64,000 nt of DNA from Entoloma clypeatum (lineage: Eukaryota; Basidiomycota; Agaricomycetes; Agaricales; Entolomataceae): contig OY751495.1 in the NCBI GenBank assembly GCA_963565915.1, positions 682,001 through 746,000 on the forward strand, in the 5' to 3' direction. The notes beneath the pieces are model-generated. The model was not told where the DNA came from. It was given only the letters and a program-made list of their open reading frames with translations, and did no database searches. Position 1 is the first letter of the stretch. Every line of letters starts with the position of its first letter. Positions 1 to 10,385 of the stretch are shown piece by piece. The position numbers and the translations under genes are program-made.

Positions 1-2836
1 CGTGTTTCCCTGGTTCGTTGTAGTTATTAAAAGGTGGTAGGGGGACAGTCACGTTTGCACGGTATGCCCAGATATCAACGAGGGGGGATTTAAGATTGTA
101 CATAAATTCCGGGGAGAACCATGGACGCTTGGAGGGGTCATCCTCGTCGCATACCATGACGGTCATGTGTCTGGGTGCAAGGGAGTGCATGCGGACACGG
201 TTTCTGCAGGAGAGCTTCTTAAGGTGCAAATGCACCGGAGGCAGGCCGGCAAGTGATTCAACCGCCCCTGTGGGGGTGGTACGGAAGGCTCCCAATATCC
301 ATAACGCTGCGCGTCTCTGGACCTTGGAGATAGACTTGACGACGCCTTTGTTACGGGCGCCGTCGAAGTTCCAAAGATTAGCACCGTATAACGCGATCGG
401 CAAAATACACGATCGGTACAGGGTGCGTTTGTGCTTGGGAGTGAGTCCACGGACTGAGTTTCCCAGAGATAATAAGGCTCCCGTTGCTGAGAAGGCCTTA
501 ATGGCATACCGTTTCGCGTGCTCAGTAAAGAGTAGCTTGCGGTCAAAGAAGAAGCCCAAGTACCTCCAGAAGGTCTTGGGGACGAGGGGGGAGTCGCCGG
601 TGAAGGGCACGAATCCGAGGTCAACCAGGGGGTTATCGTCGCCATTCTTCCTGGAAAAATGGAACGCCTCCGATTTAGAGTGCTCGAGGACCAGCCCGAG
701 GGCTGCGGTCAACTCAAACAGACATTTGTATGCCTTTTTTAATTTGGCAAGGTTTTCCTTCCACGTCTCAGATTGGACTATGATGGTCCCGTCGTCGACG
801 TATGAAATGAGGCTGGCCTGCGATTGTTCAGCGTGAAATGCGTACATCAGCGGGGCGAGATAGATGGATGATAGCACAGGGGAAAGGGCAGAGCCCTGTC
901 CTACACCAATGTCCACAGAGAAGAGGTCTGAGAGGTCGTCCTCCCAGGCGTATTGAGTCTGTCTCCCTACTAGGTAATTGGAGAAGAAGTCCACGACAGT
1001 GTCGGGGAAACCCATCCTATCTAGTATGAGCGATATAACCGAGTGGTTAAGGGAGGGAAAGTATTGGGCCAAGTCTATGGCGACAACACTTGTCTTGAGT
1101 TTCCTCAACCATCCAGCATGGATGAGGTGGGTAAGGAATTGTCCGGCGTCTTCAGTGGAGTTCTGTCGAACCCCCCCGAATTGTCCTGGGTGCAGCAGAC
1201 CATAGCGGGCTAATTCCCACTGGAGTCTGTTAGCGATAGCTTTCTCAAAGAGCTTGCCCAGGGTGTTTAGAAGCACGATGGGACGGAACGCTTTGGGAAC
1301 GTCGTACGCCGGCTTATTTGGTTTAGGAATAATGACGGTCGTTGAGATTTTGAAGGCGTCGGGCCAGAACCCCGCCGAGAGGCAGGCGTTCAGGGTCCAG
1401 ACGAACAACTTCAAGATTTGTTTATGTGCGATTAGGCACTTAAGGTGAGTCCACGTAAGATGGTCGGGACCTGGGGCTGACCGGCTAGAACAACCGGCCA
1501 GGGCCTGGAGGACCTCTTGCGAAGTGAAAGGAACCCACGCCCTTTTGGGCTGAGGTTCTAGGGTACTGCGCAGCCTGTCGGGATCGACGGGTCGTGCTTC
1601 GGCAGACTGGAAGGACTTGTGGAAGGCGTCACAGGTCTCAGCAGTGGTGGTACAGGTCTCGCCGTCAAAAATAATAGCCTCAGGAGAGGCGTTCTTTCGT
1701 GGGCCGACCCAGGAAGTAAGGTCCCAGGGACGCTTGTTTTTGTTGGAGACTTTGTCGATTTTTTTGTCGAAAAAGTTCCGTTTAGCAGTGCGTATGATTT
1801 TATGCATAACGCGCCAGTCTTGGTCTGTTTTACCCGAGTTGGAATAGGTGCGCCACCCTGCCTTGCAGTCCTTATCACACCAGCCCTTCGACCGGAACGA
1901 GTCCCGGGGAGAGCGAGAGAATTCGGTCCACTCGGCCAGGACGAGCTCCTGAACCTTTTGGGTAATACTCGTGATGTCCTCCCTAGTGGCCGTGGCCGGA
2001 ATAGGTATGGAGGAGATGGAATCCGTGAGCGCGGACAGGAAATGAGTTTCCTCTTCCGAGTCCGGCACTATACGGTAGCGTTCCTTCGCGTTAATGAGGG
2101 GGGATCTGAGGAGGGTGATGATCGGGCGGTGGTCCGACTCGTCAGGGCTCCCAAGTTTGATGATTGAGTCCTTGTCCGTGTTAGGGAGGAAGACCAGATC
2201 AATGATAGACGGGGCATTGTTATTCTTAGGGAAGTGGGTGAACCCAGTTCTATGATGAACAAGACCATGAGAAAATGCGAAGTCTGAGAGGAGTGACGCA
2301 TTATGGTTGTGGCGCACCACTTCATGGTCCCATAACGGCGAGGGGCAATTAAAATCGCCGCCTATGTACCGAATGGGAGGAAGGGATGTGCCGAGTGTGG
2401 CAAGGATACGTATGGCAGTGCCCTGCGCATCCGAGTATGCATTTATTAGGTTAATCTGGCCCTCAGGGACAGACAACGTAAGAAGATTGACATCTCGGTG
2501 ACGAACAATGTCTGAGCGGAGTTTAGGTTTCATAGCGGTACGCCGCCTATGAACATAGACTATGGCACGGGGGCGAAGATCCTCATCCAGGTTATCTGGA
2601 TCAAGGACAGGCTCCGAGTGGTGGAGGCACAGCCAGTCAGGGTGGTTCGGCGGACCCACAAGGGGCTCACCGTCCTTTCTCGTCATGGACGCGACATGTC
2701 GAATGGTAGCCCAGGGGGGCTCTTGCACGAAGATTATGTCGAGATTATCTTTCTGACTCTCTAACATAGTTGACAGGAGAACGCTCTTTCGGTAAACATT
2801 CTGGGAGCGAATTCGCAAACCCTCAAATTTATTCAT
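1..2836 (-). CDS. LINE ORF2: endonuclease-reverse transcriptase, C-terminus off window
   Basis: I read 945 codons without a stop from the ATG at 2836 to the left edge, so the protein is partial at its C-terminus. It would nick chromosomal DNA and reverse transcribe the element RNA in place. The N-terminal part is an endonuclease/exonuclease/phosphatase domain: QEP with Glu39, GGDFN at 159-163, and SDHRP with Asp235/His236. The reverse transcriptase follows, with AIDLAQYF (Asp588), GQGSALSP at 646-653 and YVDD at 679-682. The start lies 8 nt after the ORF1 stop, which suggests reinitiation. No frameshift or nonsense codon was seen, so the visible part could be functional. The family resembles fungal Tad1-type LINEs, where an RNase H domain often follows; that part would be outside the window. 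Confidence 0.9.
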   Translation of the reverse strand, partial: MNKFEGLRIRSQNVYRKSVLLSTMLESQKDNLDIIFVQEPPWATIRHVASMTRKDGEPLVGPPNHPDWLCLHHSEPVLDPDNLDEDLRPRAIVYVHRRRTAMKPKLRSDIVRHRDVNLLTLSVPEGQINLINAYSDAQGTAIRILATLGTSLPPIRYIGGDFNCPSPLWDHEVVRHNHNASLLSDFAFSHGLVHHRTGFTHFPKNNNAPSIIDLVFLPNTDKDSIIKLGSPDESDHRPIITLLRSPLINAKERYRIVPDSEEETHFLSALTDSISSIPIPATATREDITSITQKVQELVLAEWTEFSRSPRDSFRSKGWCDKDCKAGWRTYSNSGKTDQDWRVMHKIIRTAKRNFFDKKIDKVSNKNKRPWDLTSWVGPRKNASPEAIIFDGETCTTTAETCDAFHKSFQSAEARPVDPDRLRSTLEPQPKRAWVPFTSQEVLQALAGCSSRSAPGPDHLTWTHLKCLIAHKQILKLFVWTLNACLSAGFWPDAFKISTTVIIPKPNKPAYDVPKAFRPIVLLNTLGKLFEKAIANRLQWELARYGLLHPGQFGGVRQNSTEDAGQFLTHLIHAGWLRKLKTSVVAIDLAQYFPSLNHSVISLILDRMGFPDTVVDFFSNYLVGRQTQYAWEDDLSDLFSVDIGVGQGSALSPVLSSIYLAPLMYAFHAEQSQASLISYVDDGTIIVQSETWKENLAKLKKAYKCLFELTAALGLVLEHSKSEAFHFSRKNGDDNPLVDLGFVPFTGDSPLVPKTFWRYLGFFFDRKLLFTEHAKRYAIKAFSATGALLSLGNSVRGLTPKHKRTLYRSCILPIALYGANLWNFDGARNKGVVKSISKVQRRAALWILGAFRTTPTGAVESLAGLPPVHLHLKKLSCRNRVRMHSLAPRHMTVMVCDEDDPSKRPWFSPEFMYNLKSPLVDIWAYRANVTVPLPPFNNYNEPGKH

Positions 2837-2844
2837 AGTTGTAC

Positions 2845-4201
2845 TTAACATATGACTACGTTTGGTTGAATGCGGCTATTGTCTCGGTCAGCTGGACGAG
2901 GCGAGGAATTAGATTCAAAGAAGTGGGTGAAGTCCGCACTTACGTTTGCTTCTTGGTATCGGCGCCAGATCCAATCGGGGTTGAATCGGCTTTTCCAGTA
3001 TTTGCATACGCGATCGTCTGCGCGGTGGTCACCTTTGCAGTTGATGCAGCGTCCTGCATGTTCGCAGTCCTTGCCATCGGGGGTGGGAAGGACTGGGGGG
3101 TTTGCCTTGGCGTTCCCGCGGCAGCAGGAGGCGAGGGCGCGGTGGAATTCGACGGTGTGGGGTTCACCGCAGATGGGGCATAACTTGCTTTTGAGCGGGC
3201 AAATCCGTGCGTTGGACGGATGGCCGAATCGCCAGCAGCGGTTGCATTGAGGCACTCCAACGTGCTTCTCGGCGGGGGTTAAGACGAGGCGGTAGGGTCC
3301 CCACATGAAGACCTTTCCAGCGAGGTTCTTGAGAACGAGACCCCCACGGGAGTCTTCGATGTCGAACCAGATGGTCCCGGTGCTAGGCGACGGGGAGTTT
3401 CTGGCGAGGCGGGGCTTCGAGTTCTCATAGAAAGAGAAGTCGCGGGCAAAGGGGGCAGACGCTATGATGTCGGTTACCTGGCTCTCCGAGAGGGGAACGA
3501 GGCGGCCGGACTTCGGATCGTGTTGCGGTGTGAGTCCGTAATACGGGAAATCGCAGATTTTGAGGCTAGATTTGGAGGTGGGGACCTCCACACGAAGCTC
3601 AGTGTCGGGGGCCGATCGAGCGCTGGCAGCGAGCCGGGATTCGAAAAGGCTTTGAAAGATTTTGAGGTCTTCCTCGTCTGGAACCTCGTCGGTCGACAGG
3701 GAGAGACCCCCCCGGTTAGACTCGACAGAGGTGACGCGAATCGTCCTCTTTGCGTTGCCCAGATGCCCGTTGATCTGGGTGAAGATGGTCTCCACCGCCC
3801 AAGGGAAGTGGGGGGAGGTGTATACGGAGACGGATTTGCGGGACCGTCCTGACGTTGTGAATCGCTTCTGCTTCTTTCGGCGGGCCTGGGAAGCAGTGGG
3901 CGAGGTGGGCCTGATAGCAGCCGTGGCTTGCTGTAGGGCAATGGTGGTGGTGGCAGGGAAAGTCTTGGCCATGGCGACCAGAGTTTCCTGCTGCGCCTCA
4001 GCGGCGGACTTGCGTTTTTTAGACGCAGTAGTCCATGGTTGTGCTGCGGCTGCAATGGCGGGCGAGGGGGCCCACGACGAGCCGGCAAGGCCGGAGGGTT
4101 GTCGCTTCGCCGGGGGCGGAGGGACAGGGCGGGATAGAAGTTTTGCAGCCTTCTCGCGAGCGAGGCGGCCTGAGGCTCCAGCTGACGCAGACATGCGTGG
4201 G
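2845..4201 (-). pseudogene. LINE ORF1, C-terminal part, split by Gypsy insertion E1
   Basis: This is the C-terminal ~450 residues of the LINE nucleic-acid-binding protein. Near the C-terminus it carries a run of zinc knuckles: CNRC with GH and a later Cys, CPIC with two His, and CINC with a final Cys. These are typical of ORF1 proteins that coat LINE RNA. The first in-frame Met (4194) is internal: the reading frame continues through 4201 and resumes in frame on the far side of E1, at 10759. The undisturbed protein would be about 742 aa. The stop is TAA at 2845-2847, 8 nt before ORF2. It is annotated as broken because a 6.5-kb element interrupts it. Confidence 0.88.
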
Positions 4202-4569
4202 TGTTACGGACTAACGACTACGGACGTATACGCTTACTTTTTCACTTTTACTCATCGGCCCCCGCTTACACATATCGTATTATACTTTATTTCCTTTAGT
4301 ATACTTCGCTCCCGCGCTGACTCGCTTTCCGCAGCGGTCTGACTCATTCCGCAGTCGTCTTACTCAGACGCACTGCCTTCCGCAGTTATCTTACTCAGAT
4401 ACACTGCCTTGCGCAGCACTGACTCATATGCTATCGCCTATAGTCAGTACCTATATAAACCCTTTGTACTATAGCTAGATTCCTTAGATTTAGCAATCAC
4501 ATTGCTCTTCGCCTTTCCATCTTCCTGCATACTCTGCCCAAACCTTGGAACAGTTTGTTACGCATAACA
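4202..4569 (+). repeat. E1 5' LTR
   Basis: 368 bp from TGTTACGG to GCATAACA. It contains a TATATAAA box at 4453-4460. The probable transcript start, about 33 bp downstream, begins the 11-mer AGATTTAGCAA (4486-4496). Short CCGCAGT and GACTCA motifs recur in U3 and could be regulator sites. It is near-identical to 10386-10753; two differences were seen, both near the 3' end. Confidence 0.93.
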
Positions 4570-4571
4570 AG

Positions 4572-4582
4572 TTGCTAAATCT
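4572..4582 (+). promoter_or_regulatory. E1 self-primer binding site
   Basis: TTGCTAAATCT, 2 nt after the LTR end, is the exact reverse complement of AGATTTAGCAA at 4486-4496, which sits where the transcript should begin. In Tf1/sushi-type elements the first 11 nt of the mRNA fold back on such a site and prime minus-strand synthesis without a tRNA. The same pairing is present in E3 (23653-23663) and E5. Confidence 0.75.
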
Positions 4583-5358
4583 CATTAGGTTCGCCCAGAG
4601 CGAAGAGAGCAACTACCAGACGAGTCAAGACGTCGCGCTTCTTTGAAGACTTCACCAGTAACCCATTCGCCTCACCAGAAGCCCGACAGGAGGAGCTAAG
4701 TCCTCGAGACAGTATCGATTTTACACTCATCCAGCAGTACATCGAATCGGAGATCCGTCGCATCCTACAGCAGGTGCTTGACGAAGAACTAGACAACGAC
4801 GAGCATCGCCCCCACGGCGAGATAGCAGAGAGCATCCATCTTGCTCGGCAACACCAGATCGCGCGTTACAACGCCCGACAGAACGAACTCGAAAGCCTTC
4901 GCGTTCAAGAAGGACCTCAGACAGGTCGGATCACAGAGATCAGAGAGTTTATCGGTGTCCAGACAACCGTTATCAGAAGATTGATTAGGACGCTCACATT
5001 GAGACGTCCCAGAGCCGCATCACCACGTCTTACTCGAAGCAGCAGATCTACGCCCACTTCACCACCAACGAGCAACAGACCGAGTACAACCGTTGGGCAC
5101 GAAACGAGAGACTTGACCCCTTCTCGCGACCAACAGACGCGCAGGAACAGAGATTCCTTAGAGATCTACAGAGGAAATACCCCGAACGTTTTGCCACCGA
5201 TTCCGCCGACGAGTCCCCTGATGAATTTACTTTTGACTCCGCGCAGTCAGATACCGAACAGACGCCTAGAACAGGGACTAATTTTCAACCCCTACCTGTA
5301 TCCCGAACCCCATCTTCATCCCAACAATCCGACACCTCTCCTACTCCGCAGGTTCTAG
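4579..5358 (+). other. E1 leader ORF without an ATG, overlapping upstream gag frame
   Basis: An open frame follows the TAA at 4576 and runs to 5358, but the transcribed leader contains no ATG before about 5219. The predicted peptide is helical and charged and is also open in E3 and E5, where the DNA is strikingly similar. From the TAG near 4985 the gag frame (one base back) is also open. Between about 5060 and 5170 the E1/E5 differences are mostly synonymous in the gag frame and nonsynonymous in the leader frame, so gag probably begins upstream of its first ATG. How the two frames are joined is not visible: a frameshift, splicing or non-AUG initiation are all possible. Confidence 0.5.
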
Positions 5359-5360
5359 AC

Positions 5361-6227
5361 ATGGCAGAAGCACCGACAGTGCAAACGATGGATACATCCA
5401 AGATCATCAAAGATCCTGGGATGTTCAAAGACAGACACACCTTTGACGAGTGGTGGAAAGCCACCAAACTATACATCAGGTTCCAGAAGGGCCTGTCCGA
5501 CGATCAGAAGATCCTGGCGGTGTTATCCCGCATGATGGAAGGGTCCGGTAAACACTGGGCCAGCAACAAGTTAGACGATCTTGCCACCGATGGTGAGAAC
5601 ATCACCTGGTTAGGATTCTCAGACGACATCGCTACGCGATTCTCTATTGCCAACAAGTCGGCAGCGGCCAAGGCGAGACTCGAAGTCCTGAAACAGGAGA
5701 AACGCACCATCGACGAATTCTTGGACGAATTCGAAGAGCTCTTGAAGCTGTCAAACCTTGGCGAAGAAACTGGGAAATACATCCTGGAAAAGAACGTCAA
5801 CCGCAGAATTTCTGAACAAGTGGCTAGCGATGGCAAGATGTACACCGATTACGCAAAGGAGATCCGAAACAAGGGACGACAGATGGAGGGACATGCATTA
5901 GTCATCCGAGGGGGTGGCGACACACGCACCGGATCGGGCACCACTTATGGTGGTCAAGGCAAAGCCATGGAGATCGACAAAGCAGGAGTAGCCCGTTGCT
6001 ACAACTGTCAGCGCTTTGGTCACCTTGCCAAAGACTGCAAAGCCCCAAAGAAGAAAGATGGTCGTAAGTGTTTCAACTGCGACCAAGAAGGACATATCGC
6101 GCACAACTGCCGCAAGCCGAAGAAGAACTCTGGAAAGATTAGGAAGGTGTCTGATGGAGATACCGATGATGATGAAACCATCACCATAGAGACCGATGAG
6201 AAGGATTTTCCCGAAGGGTCCGATTAA
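5361..6227 (+). CDS. gag: E1 Gag with two zinc knuckles
   Basis: The structural protein that would form the virus-like particle and package element RNA. From the ATG at 5361 it is 288 aa; the frame is open further upstream to about 4987. The retrotransposon-gag helical domain occupies roughly residues 15-170, with HTFDEWWKATKLYIRF near the start. Two CCHC knuckles follow, CYNCQRFGHLAKDC and CFNCDQEGHIAHNC, at about residues 212-250, then a basic and acidic tail. Pol lies in the -1 frame and its frame overlaps the end of gag, so a -1 shift could make Gag-Pol, although no canonical slippery heptamer is obvious. Confidence 0.9.
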   Translation: MAEAPTVQTMDTSKIIKDPGMFKDRHTFDEWWKATKLYIRFQKGLSDDQKILAVLSRMMEGSGKHWASNKLDDLATDGENITWLGFSDDIATRFSIANKSAAAKARLEVLKQEKRTIDEFLDEFEELLKLSNLGEETGKYILEKNVNRRISEQVASDGKMYTDYAKEIRNKGRQMEGHALVIRGGGDTRTGSGTTYGGQGKAMEIDKAGVARCYNCQRFGHLAKDCKAPKKKDGRKCFNCDQEGHIAHNCRKPKKNSGKIRKVSDGDTDDDETITIETDEKDFPEGSD

Positions 6228-6268
6228 ACGACGCTAAGTCGCGACCCTTATCCATTAAACGAACTCGC

Positions 6269-9200
6269 TTGCCTGGTGCAGTTACAGACAATATAACTTA
6301 TGTTATCCCTGCAAAGCGAGCCGTTGCGTCAACTAAGATTGTCAAGGGAGATAAACCTCCAAAACAACGAGAGATCAAGCTGCAAGCTCAGATCAAAACA
6401 CGACGAGGACCAAAGGCCATTCGACCCGAGGTCGATAGCGGATGTGAACGCACATGTATCCATCCCAGAATAGTACGTGAACAGAACCTTCCCACACATG
6501 GAATAAAGCCCATATCAATCCTAAATGCGGATGGATCGCCGAACCGACAACAGAAAGCAGAAAAACTTGCCAAAGTCAAGCTGGACTTAGGAACACACCA
6601 GGAAACCATGGAAGCAATGGTATTGGACATTGGGAGAACAGATATGCTTTTGGGACATGACTGGTTGGTGCACCACAACCCTACAATCAATTGGACGACC
6701 GGCGCCGTAACATTCAACCGGTGCCCATCAACATGTCAAACCAAACACTCGGATTTCAGGGTTAACCTTAATGGTCGCAAACATCGGGTTCGCATGGTGG
6801 AAGTACGAGACAAGGACGCACCCAAGAAATCAGATCAGAAATGGAAGCCCGGAGACCCCATATTGGAAGCAGTTACTCCCACACCACCTCCCACAACCAA
6901 ACGACCCTCATATGTTGAACGTTTTGCCCATCTTTTTGAAAAAGAAAACTTTGACAAGATCCCAAAGGAAAGGGAATGGGACCACGGCATCGAACTTACA
7001 CCGGACGCACCAAAGGAGCTAGGGGGAAACACGTACCCTATGACCCAAAAGGAGCAAGAAGAACTGAACGAATTCATTGATGAAGGCCTGGCAACCGGAA
7101 AGATCCGACCGTCCAAATCCCCTTATGCATCACCCTGCTTCTTCATTAACAAAAAAGACGGTTCCAAACGATTGGTACAGGACTATCGCACGGTTAACAA
7201 ATTCACGGTTAAGGACAAATTCCCACTCCCACGTATCAACGACCTCTTGGATGTACTGAAGGACGCAGTCTACTTCAACAAAATGGACATCATGTGGGGA
7301 TACAATAATGTGTGGATCAAAAAGGGTGACGAATGGAAAGCCGCCTTCTTGACCAGCCGAGGATTGTTTGAACCATTGGTCATGTTTTTCGGTCTCTGCA
7401 ATTCCCCGGGAACGTTCTCTCGGATGATGGCCAGCCTATTCAGGGATCAGATCCGTCGGCGCATCTGTGTGATTTACATGGATGACATAGTGGTTATTGG
7501 TAAAACCAAGGAAGAACTCGCCCGGAATACCGAAGAGATCTTGCAGATCCTGTCGGACAATGACTTGTTCCTAAAGGAGAAGAAGTGTCTTTGGGAAGTA
7601 ACGAAATGCCCCATATTGGGATATGTCGTTGGTGAAGGACGTGTCGAGATGGAAACTGAAAAGGTGGACACAATCCGGAACTGGCGAGTACCCACATCAA
7701 AAAAGGAAGTCCAGAGGTTCCTGGGATTTGCCAACTTTTATCGACGCTTCATTGAAGGATACTCAAACATCGCAAAGCCACTCACGACACTTACGGGAAA
7801 TACAGCATTCACATGGGGACCAGCGGCGCAAGAAGCATTTGAAGGTCTCATACGGGCAATCACGACAGCACCAGTCTTGGCATTGCCCAAACCGGACGGA
7901 CAGTTCAGGGTTGAAACCGATGCATCGGGTTATGCAATTGGAGCGGTACTCTCACAGAAACAAGACGACAAGTGGCATCCTATCGCGTTCTTGTCGCGGA
8001 CCATGTCCGCGGCCGAACAGAACTACGAGATATATGACAAGGAACTCTTGGCAGTCATGGAAGCACTGAAGGACTGGCGACATTATCTACTTGAAGCCAA
8101 GGAACGTTTCGAGATCTTAACCGATCACAAAAACCTGGAGTATTTCCGGCGTCCTCAGGACCTAAACCAACGACAGAGGCGCTGGAAGATGAAGCTACAA
8201 GACTATGACTTCGAATTGCGACATGTACCTGGGAAGACAAACGCGAAAGCAGACATCCTGTCACGTTTACCCTGGTATGAGACGGAACTCGAGCCGCAGG
8301 ACAGCGACCAAATGCTCAAGGAGGGGCTATTTTTGAAACGATTGGAATCAGAAGATGTGATACAAATGGAGATGTTCACGGAGGAACAATTCTTTGAAGG
8401 GGGTGAAACATCTGATTCCATCAAAATCGGAAACATCACAACCATCGAAAACCCATGGATCGTACGCATCAAGGCCTCGAATCGCATGGAGACAGAAGTA
8501 GCCCAGGGTCTGAAGAAGAATCCTCACTGGTACCAGCAGGAAAATGGCATCACCTACGCAGGAGAACGAGTCTATGTTCCACCAGACCCACAATTGCGCC
8601 AAGAACTGATGTTTGAAGCGCACGACGCACCAGTGGCAGGACACCCAGGACAGTATCGGACGCATGAACTTCTCACTCGCACCTACTGGTGGCCCACCAT
8701 CCTACATGACGTAAAGAAGTATGTGAAAGGTTGTGACACCTGTCAACGCAACAAGATCAGCCGCCAAAGGAGACACGCCCCTCTGCACCCTAACGCCGCG
8801 CCAAGTCAACCATGGGAAGACATAGGGATTGACGTTGTGGGACCGATACCAGAATCTGATGGGAAGAACGCAATTCTGGTCATCACGGACAGACATTCAA
8901 AGATGCTTCATCTCATCCCGACAACCGTGGAACTATCGGCTGAAGGATTAGCCAAGATCTATCGGGACCAGATATGGAAACTTCATGGAATTCCCAAGAA
9001 GATCATCAGCGATAGGGGACCGCAGTTCGCCGCGAAGTTTATGGAGATACTTTGCCGCATGTTAGGGATCAAAAGGAATCTGTCCACTGCGTACCATCCA
9101 CAGACTGATGGACAGGCCGAACGATCGCATCAGGAAACCGAGGTGTTCTTACGAAACTTTGTCAACCATCTACAAGATGATTGGGCGGAATGGATCGCAA

Positions 9201-9877
9201 TCGCAGAATTCCAGTACAATGACAAAGAACATCAAGCGACAAAGTACACACCATTCTATCTCAACTACGGTCTGCATCCTTGGAAGGGAGAACTTGTGTT
9301 GGAAGACACCAATCCGGCAGCAAACGACTTCTTGAAAAAACTCAAACAGGCACGAGAAGAAGCCAACGCAGCACTGAAACAGGCACAGGATCAGATGAAG
9401 AAGACAGTTGACACATGACGAAGCCCGTCTCGGGATTACCGCATCGGAGACAAGGTGTGGCTGGAAGGGACTAACATCAGGACTGATCGTCCCTCAAAGA
9501 AACTTGACGCCCTCCGACACGGACCGTTCAAAGTCCTAGAGAAGAAAGGAGCTAGCGCATACCGTCTTGATCTTCCCAAAACCTGGAAAATGATCCACCC
9601 TGTGTTCAACGAAACCCTGTTATCGCCATACGAAACCCCGAAGTATGCCATTCAGAAAAAGAAGCCAGCCCCTGATCCGATCATCGTCGAAGGACGAGAA
9701 GAATACCATGTCTCCACGATCCTGGACTCTCGAAAATTCCGCGGAAAGATCCAGTACCTTGTCCAATGGGAAGGGTATGGCCCAGAAGAGACAACGTGGG
9801 AACCTCGGACTAATGTTCAGAACGCTCAAGACTTGATCCGATACTTTCATCGGCAAAATCCATCGCGTCCACGATAA
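6269..9877 (+). pseudogene. pol: E1 Pol: protease-RT-RNase H-integrase-chromodomain, one nonsense codon
   Basis: The polyprotein processes Gag, copies the RNA and integrates the cDNA. Counting from 6269 (no ATG; the frame is open upstream into gag), I see aspartic protease DSG at residues 56-58, RT with YMDD at 403-406, RNase H (TDASGYA, TDHKNLEYF), an H-H-C-C zinc finger ending CDTCQRNK, an integrase core with DVVGP, SDRGPQF and HPQTDGQAE, a GPF module and a chromodomain (YLVQWEGYG, TWEP). Reading stops at TGA 9416-9418. E3 and E5 have CGA there, so this is a single C-to-T change at a CpG. The frame then continues to the stop at 9877. Apart from that codon the gene looks intact. Confidence 0.9.
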
Positions 9878-9979
9878 AAGAACAAACTCTGAGAGCCATC
9901 TGTCACATCGAGTTCCCCGCTCCAACTCCTCTCGCCCAACACGCCGTTCTTCTTATACCTTTCAAACATCATTTCCGCC

Positions 9980-10348
9980 ATGTCCAACATCACCGCCGCC
10001 TCCACCGCTACCTCCGATCTCAACCCCACCATCACCACCCTCATTGGCGAAGCGCTCTCTATGCGCGATCAAATCCATGCGCTCGAAACCTCCGTTGCCG
10101 ACATTCTCCACAGGCAGATGCATATCCGCCTCCATACCCCATCCGATTTGCCAACCACCCCCACCGCCGAGGAAAAACTTATCCTCAAAACTTATACCAA
10201 CACCCTTGCCGTCGAGAATCGACGCCTTCGCCTCGCCGTTCTAGGTTTAGAGTTTGCCACGGCGGTAAACGATGAGCTGGTAAAGGACTGGGGCAACCGA
10301 GCTGACCCTATCTGGGCCGATCCAAATGGCAACGACGGATGGGAATAG
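9980..10348 (+). CDS. E1 ORF3: conserved extra protein between pol and 3' LTR
   Basis: A 122-aa protein with ATG in a good fungal context (CGCCATGTC) after a pyrimidine-rich stretch, 102 nt past pol. I recognise no domain, signal peptide or membrane segment. It is predicted helical, with a coiled-coil-like core (EALSMRDQIHALETS, then LHRQMHIRLH), a second helix (TLAVENRRLRLAV) and a Trp/Asp-rich acidic C-terminus. Homologues sit at the same place in E5 (49212-49583) and E6 (62690-63061). E1 and E5 align without internal gaps at about 60 percent identity by hand count, and the conserved core carries many silent changes, which points to selection on protein. Its role is unknown; it occupies the env position but is not env-like. 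Confidence 0.8.
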   Translation: MSNITAASTATSDLNPTITTLIGEALSMRDQIHALETSVADILHRQMHIRLHTPSDLPTTPTAEEKLILKTYTNTLAVENRRLRLAVLGLEFATAVNDELVKDWGNRADPIWADPNGNDGWE

Positions 10349-10385
10349 GTAGTCTGTGAGGACACAGACCTTGAGGAGAGGAACA

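Larger units (their letters stand above)
1..4201 (-). mobile_element. LINE-type non-LTR retrotransposon, 3' segment (continues at 10754)
   Basis: Two tandem minus-strand ORFs, a zinc-knuckle ORF1 followed by an endonuclease-RT ORF2, define a LINE. The 5' part of ORF1 and a short leader lie at 10754 to about 11765, separated by Gypsy E1. The LINE 5' end abuts Gypsy E3 integrase sequence near 11765, so the LINE inserted into E3. The LINE 3' end, with any poly-A or short repeat tail and the target duplication, lies outside the window. Confidence 0.85.

Noticed and set aside
96..836. Long plus-strand open frames over the LINE ORF2 region
   Set aside because: They are antisense to a clear RT coding frame and show no domain; opposite-strand shadows.
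6200..6227. Canonical -1 slippery heptamer at the gag-pol border of E1
   Set aside because: GATTTTCCC is near but does not fit the X XXY YYZ rule; the shift mechanism is left open.
9980..10348. ORF3 as an envelope gene
   Set aside because: No signal peptide, transmembrane segment or Cys pairs; only its position resembles env.
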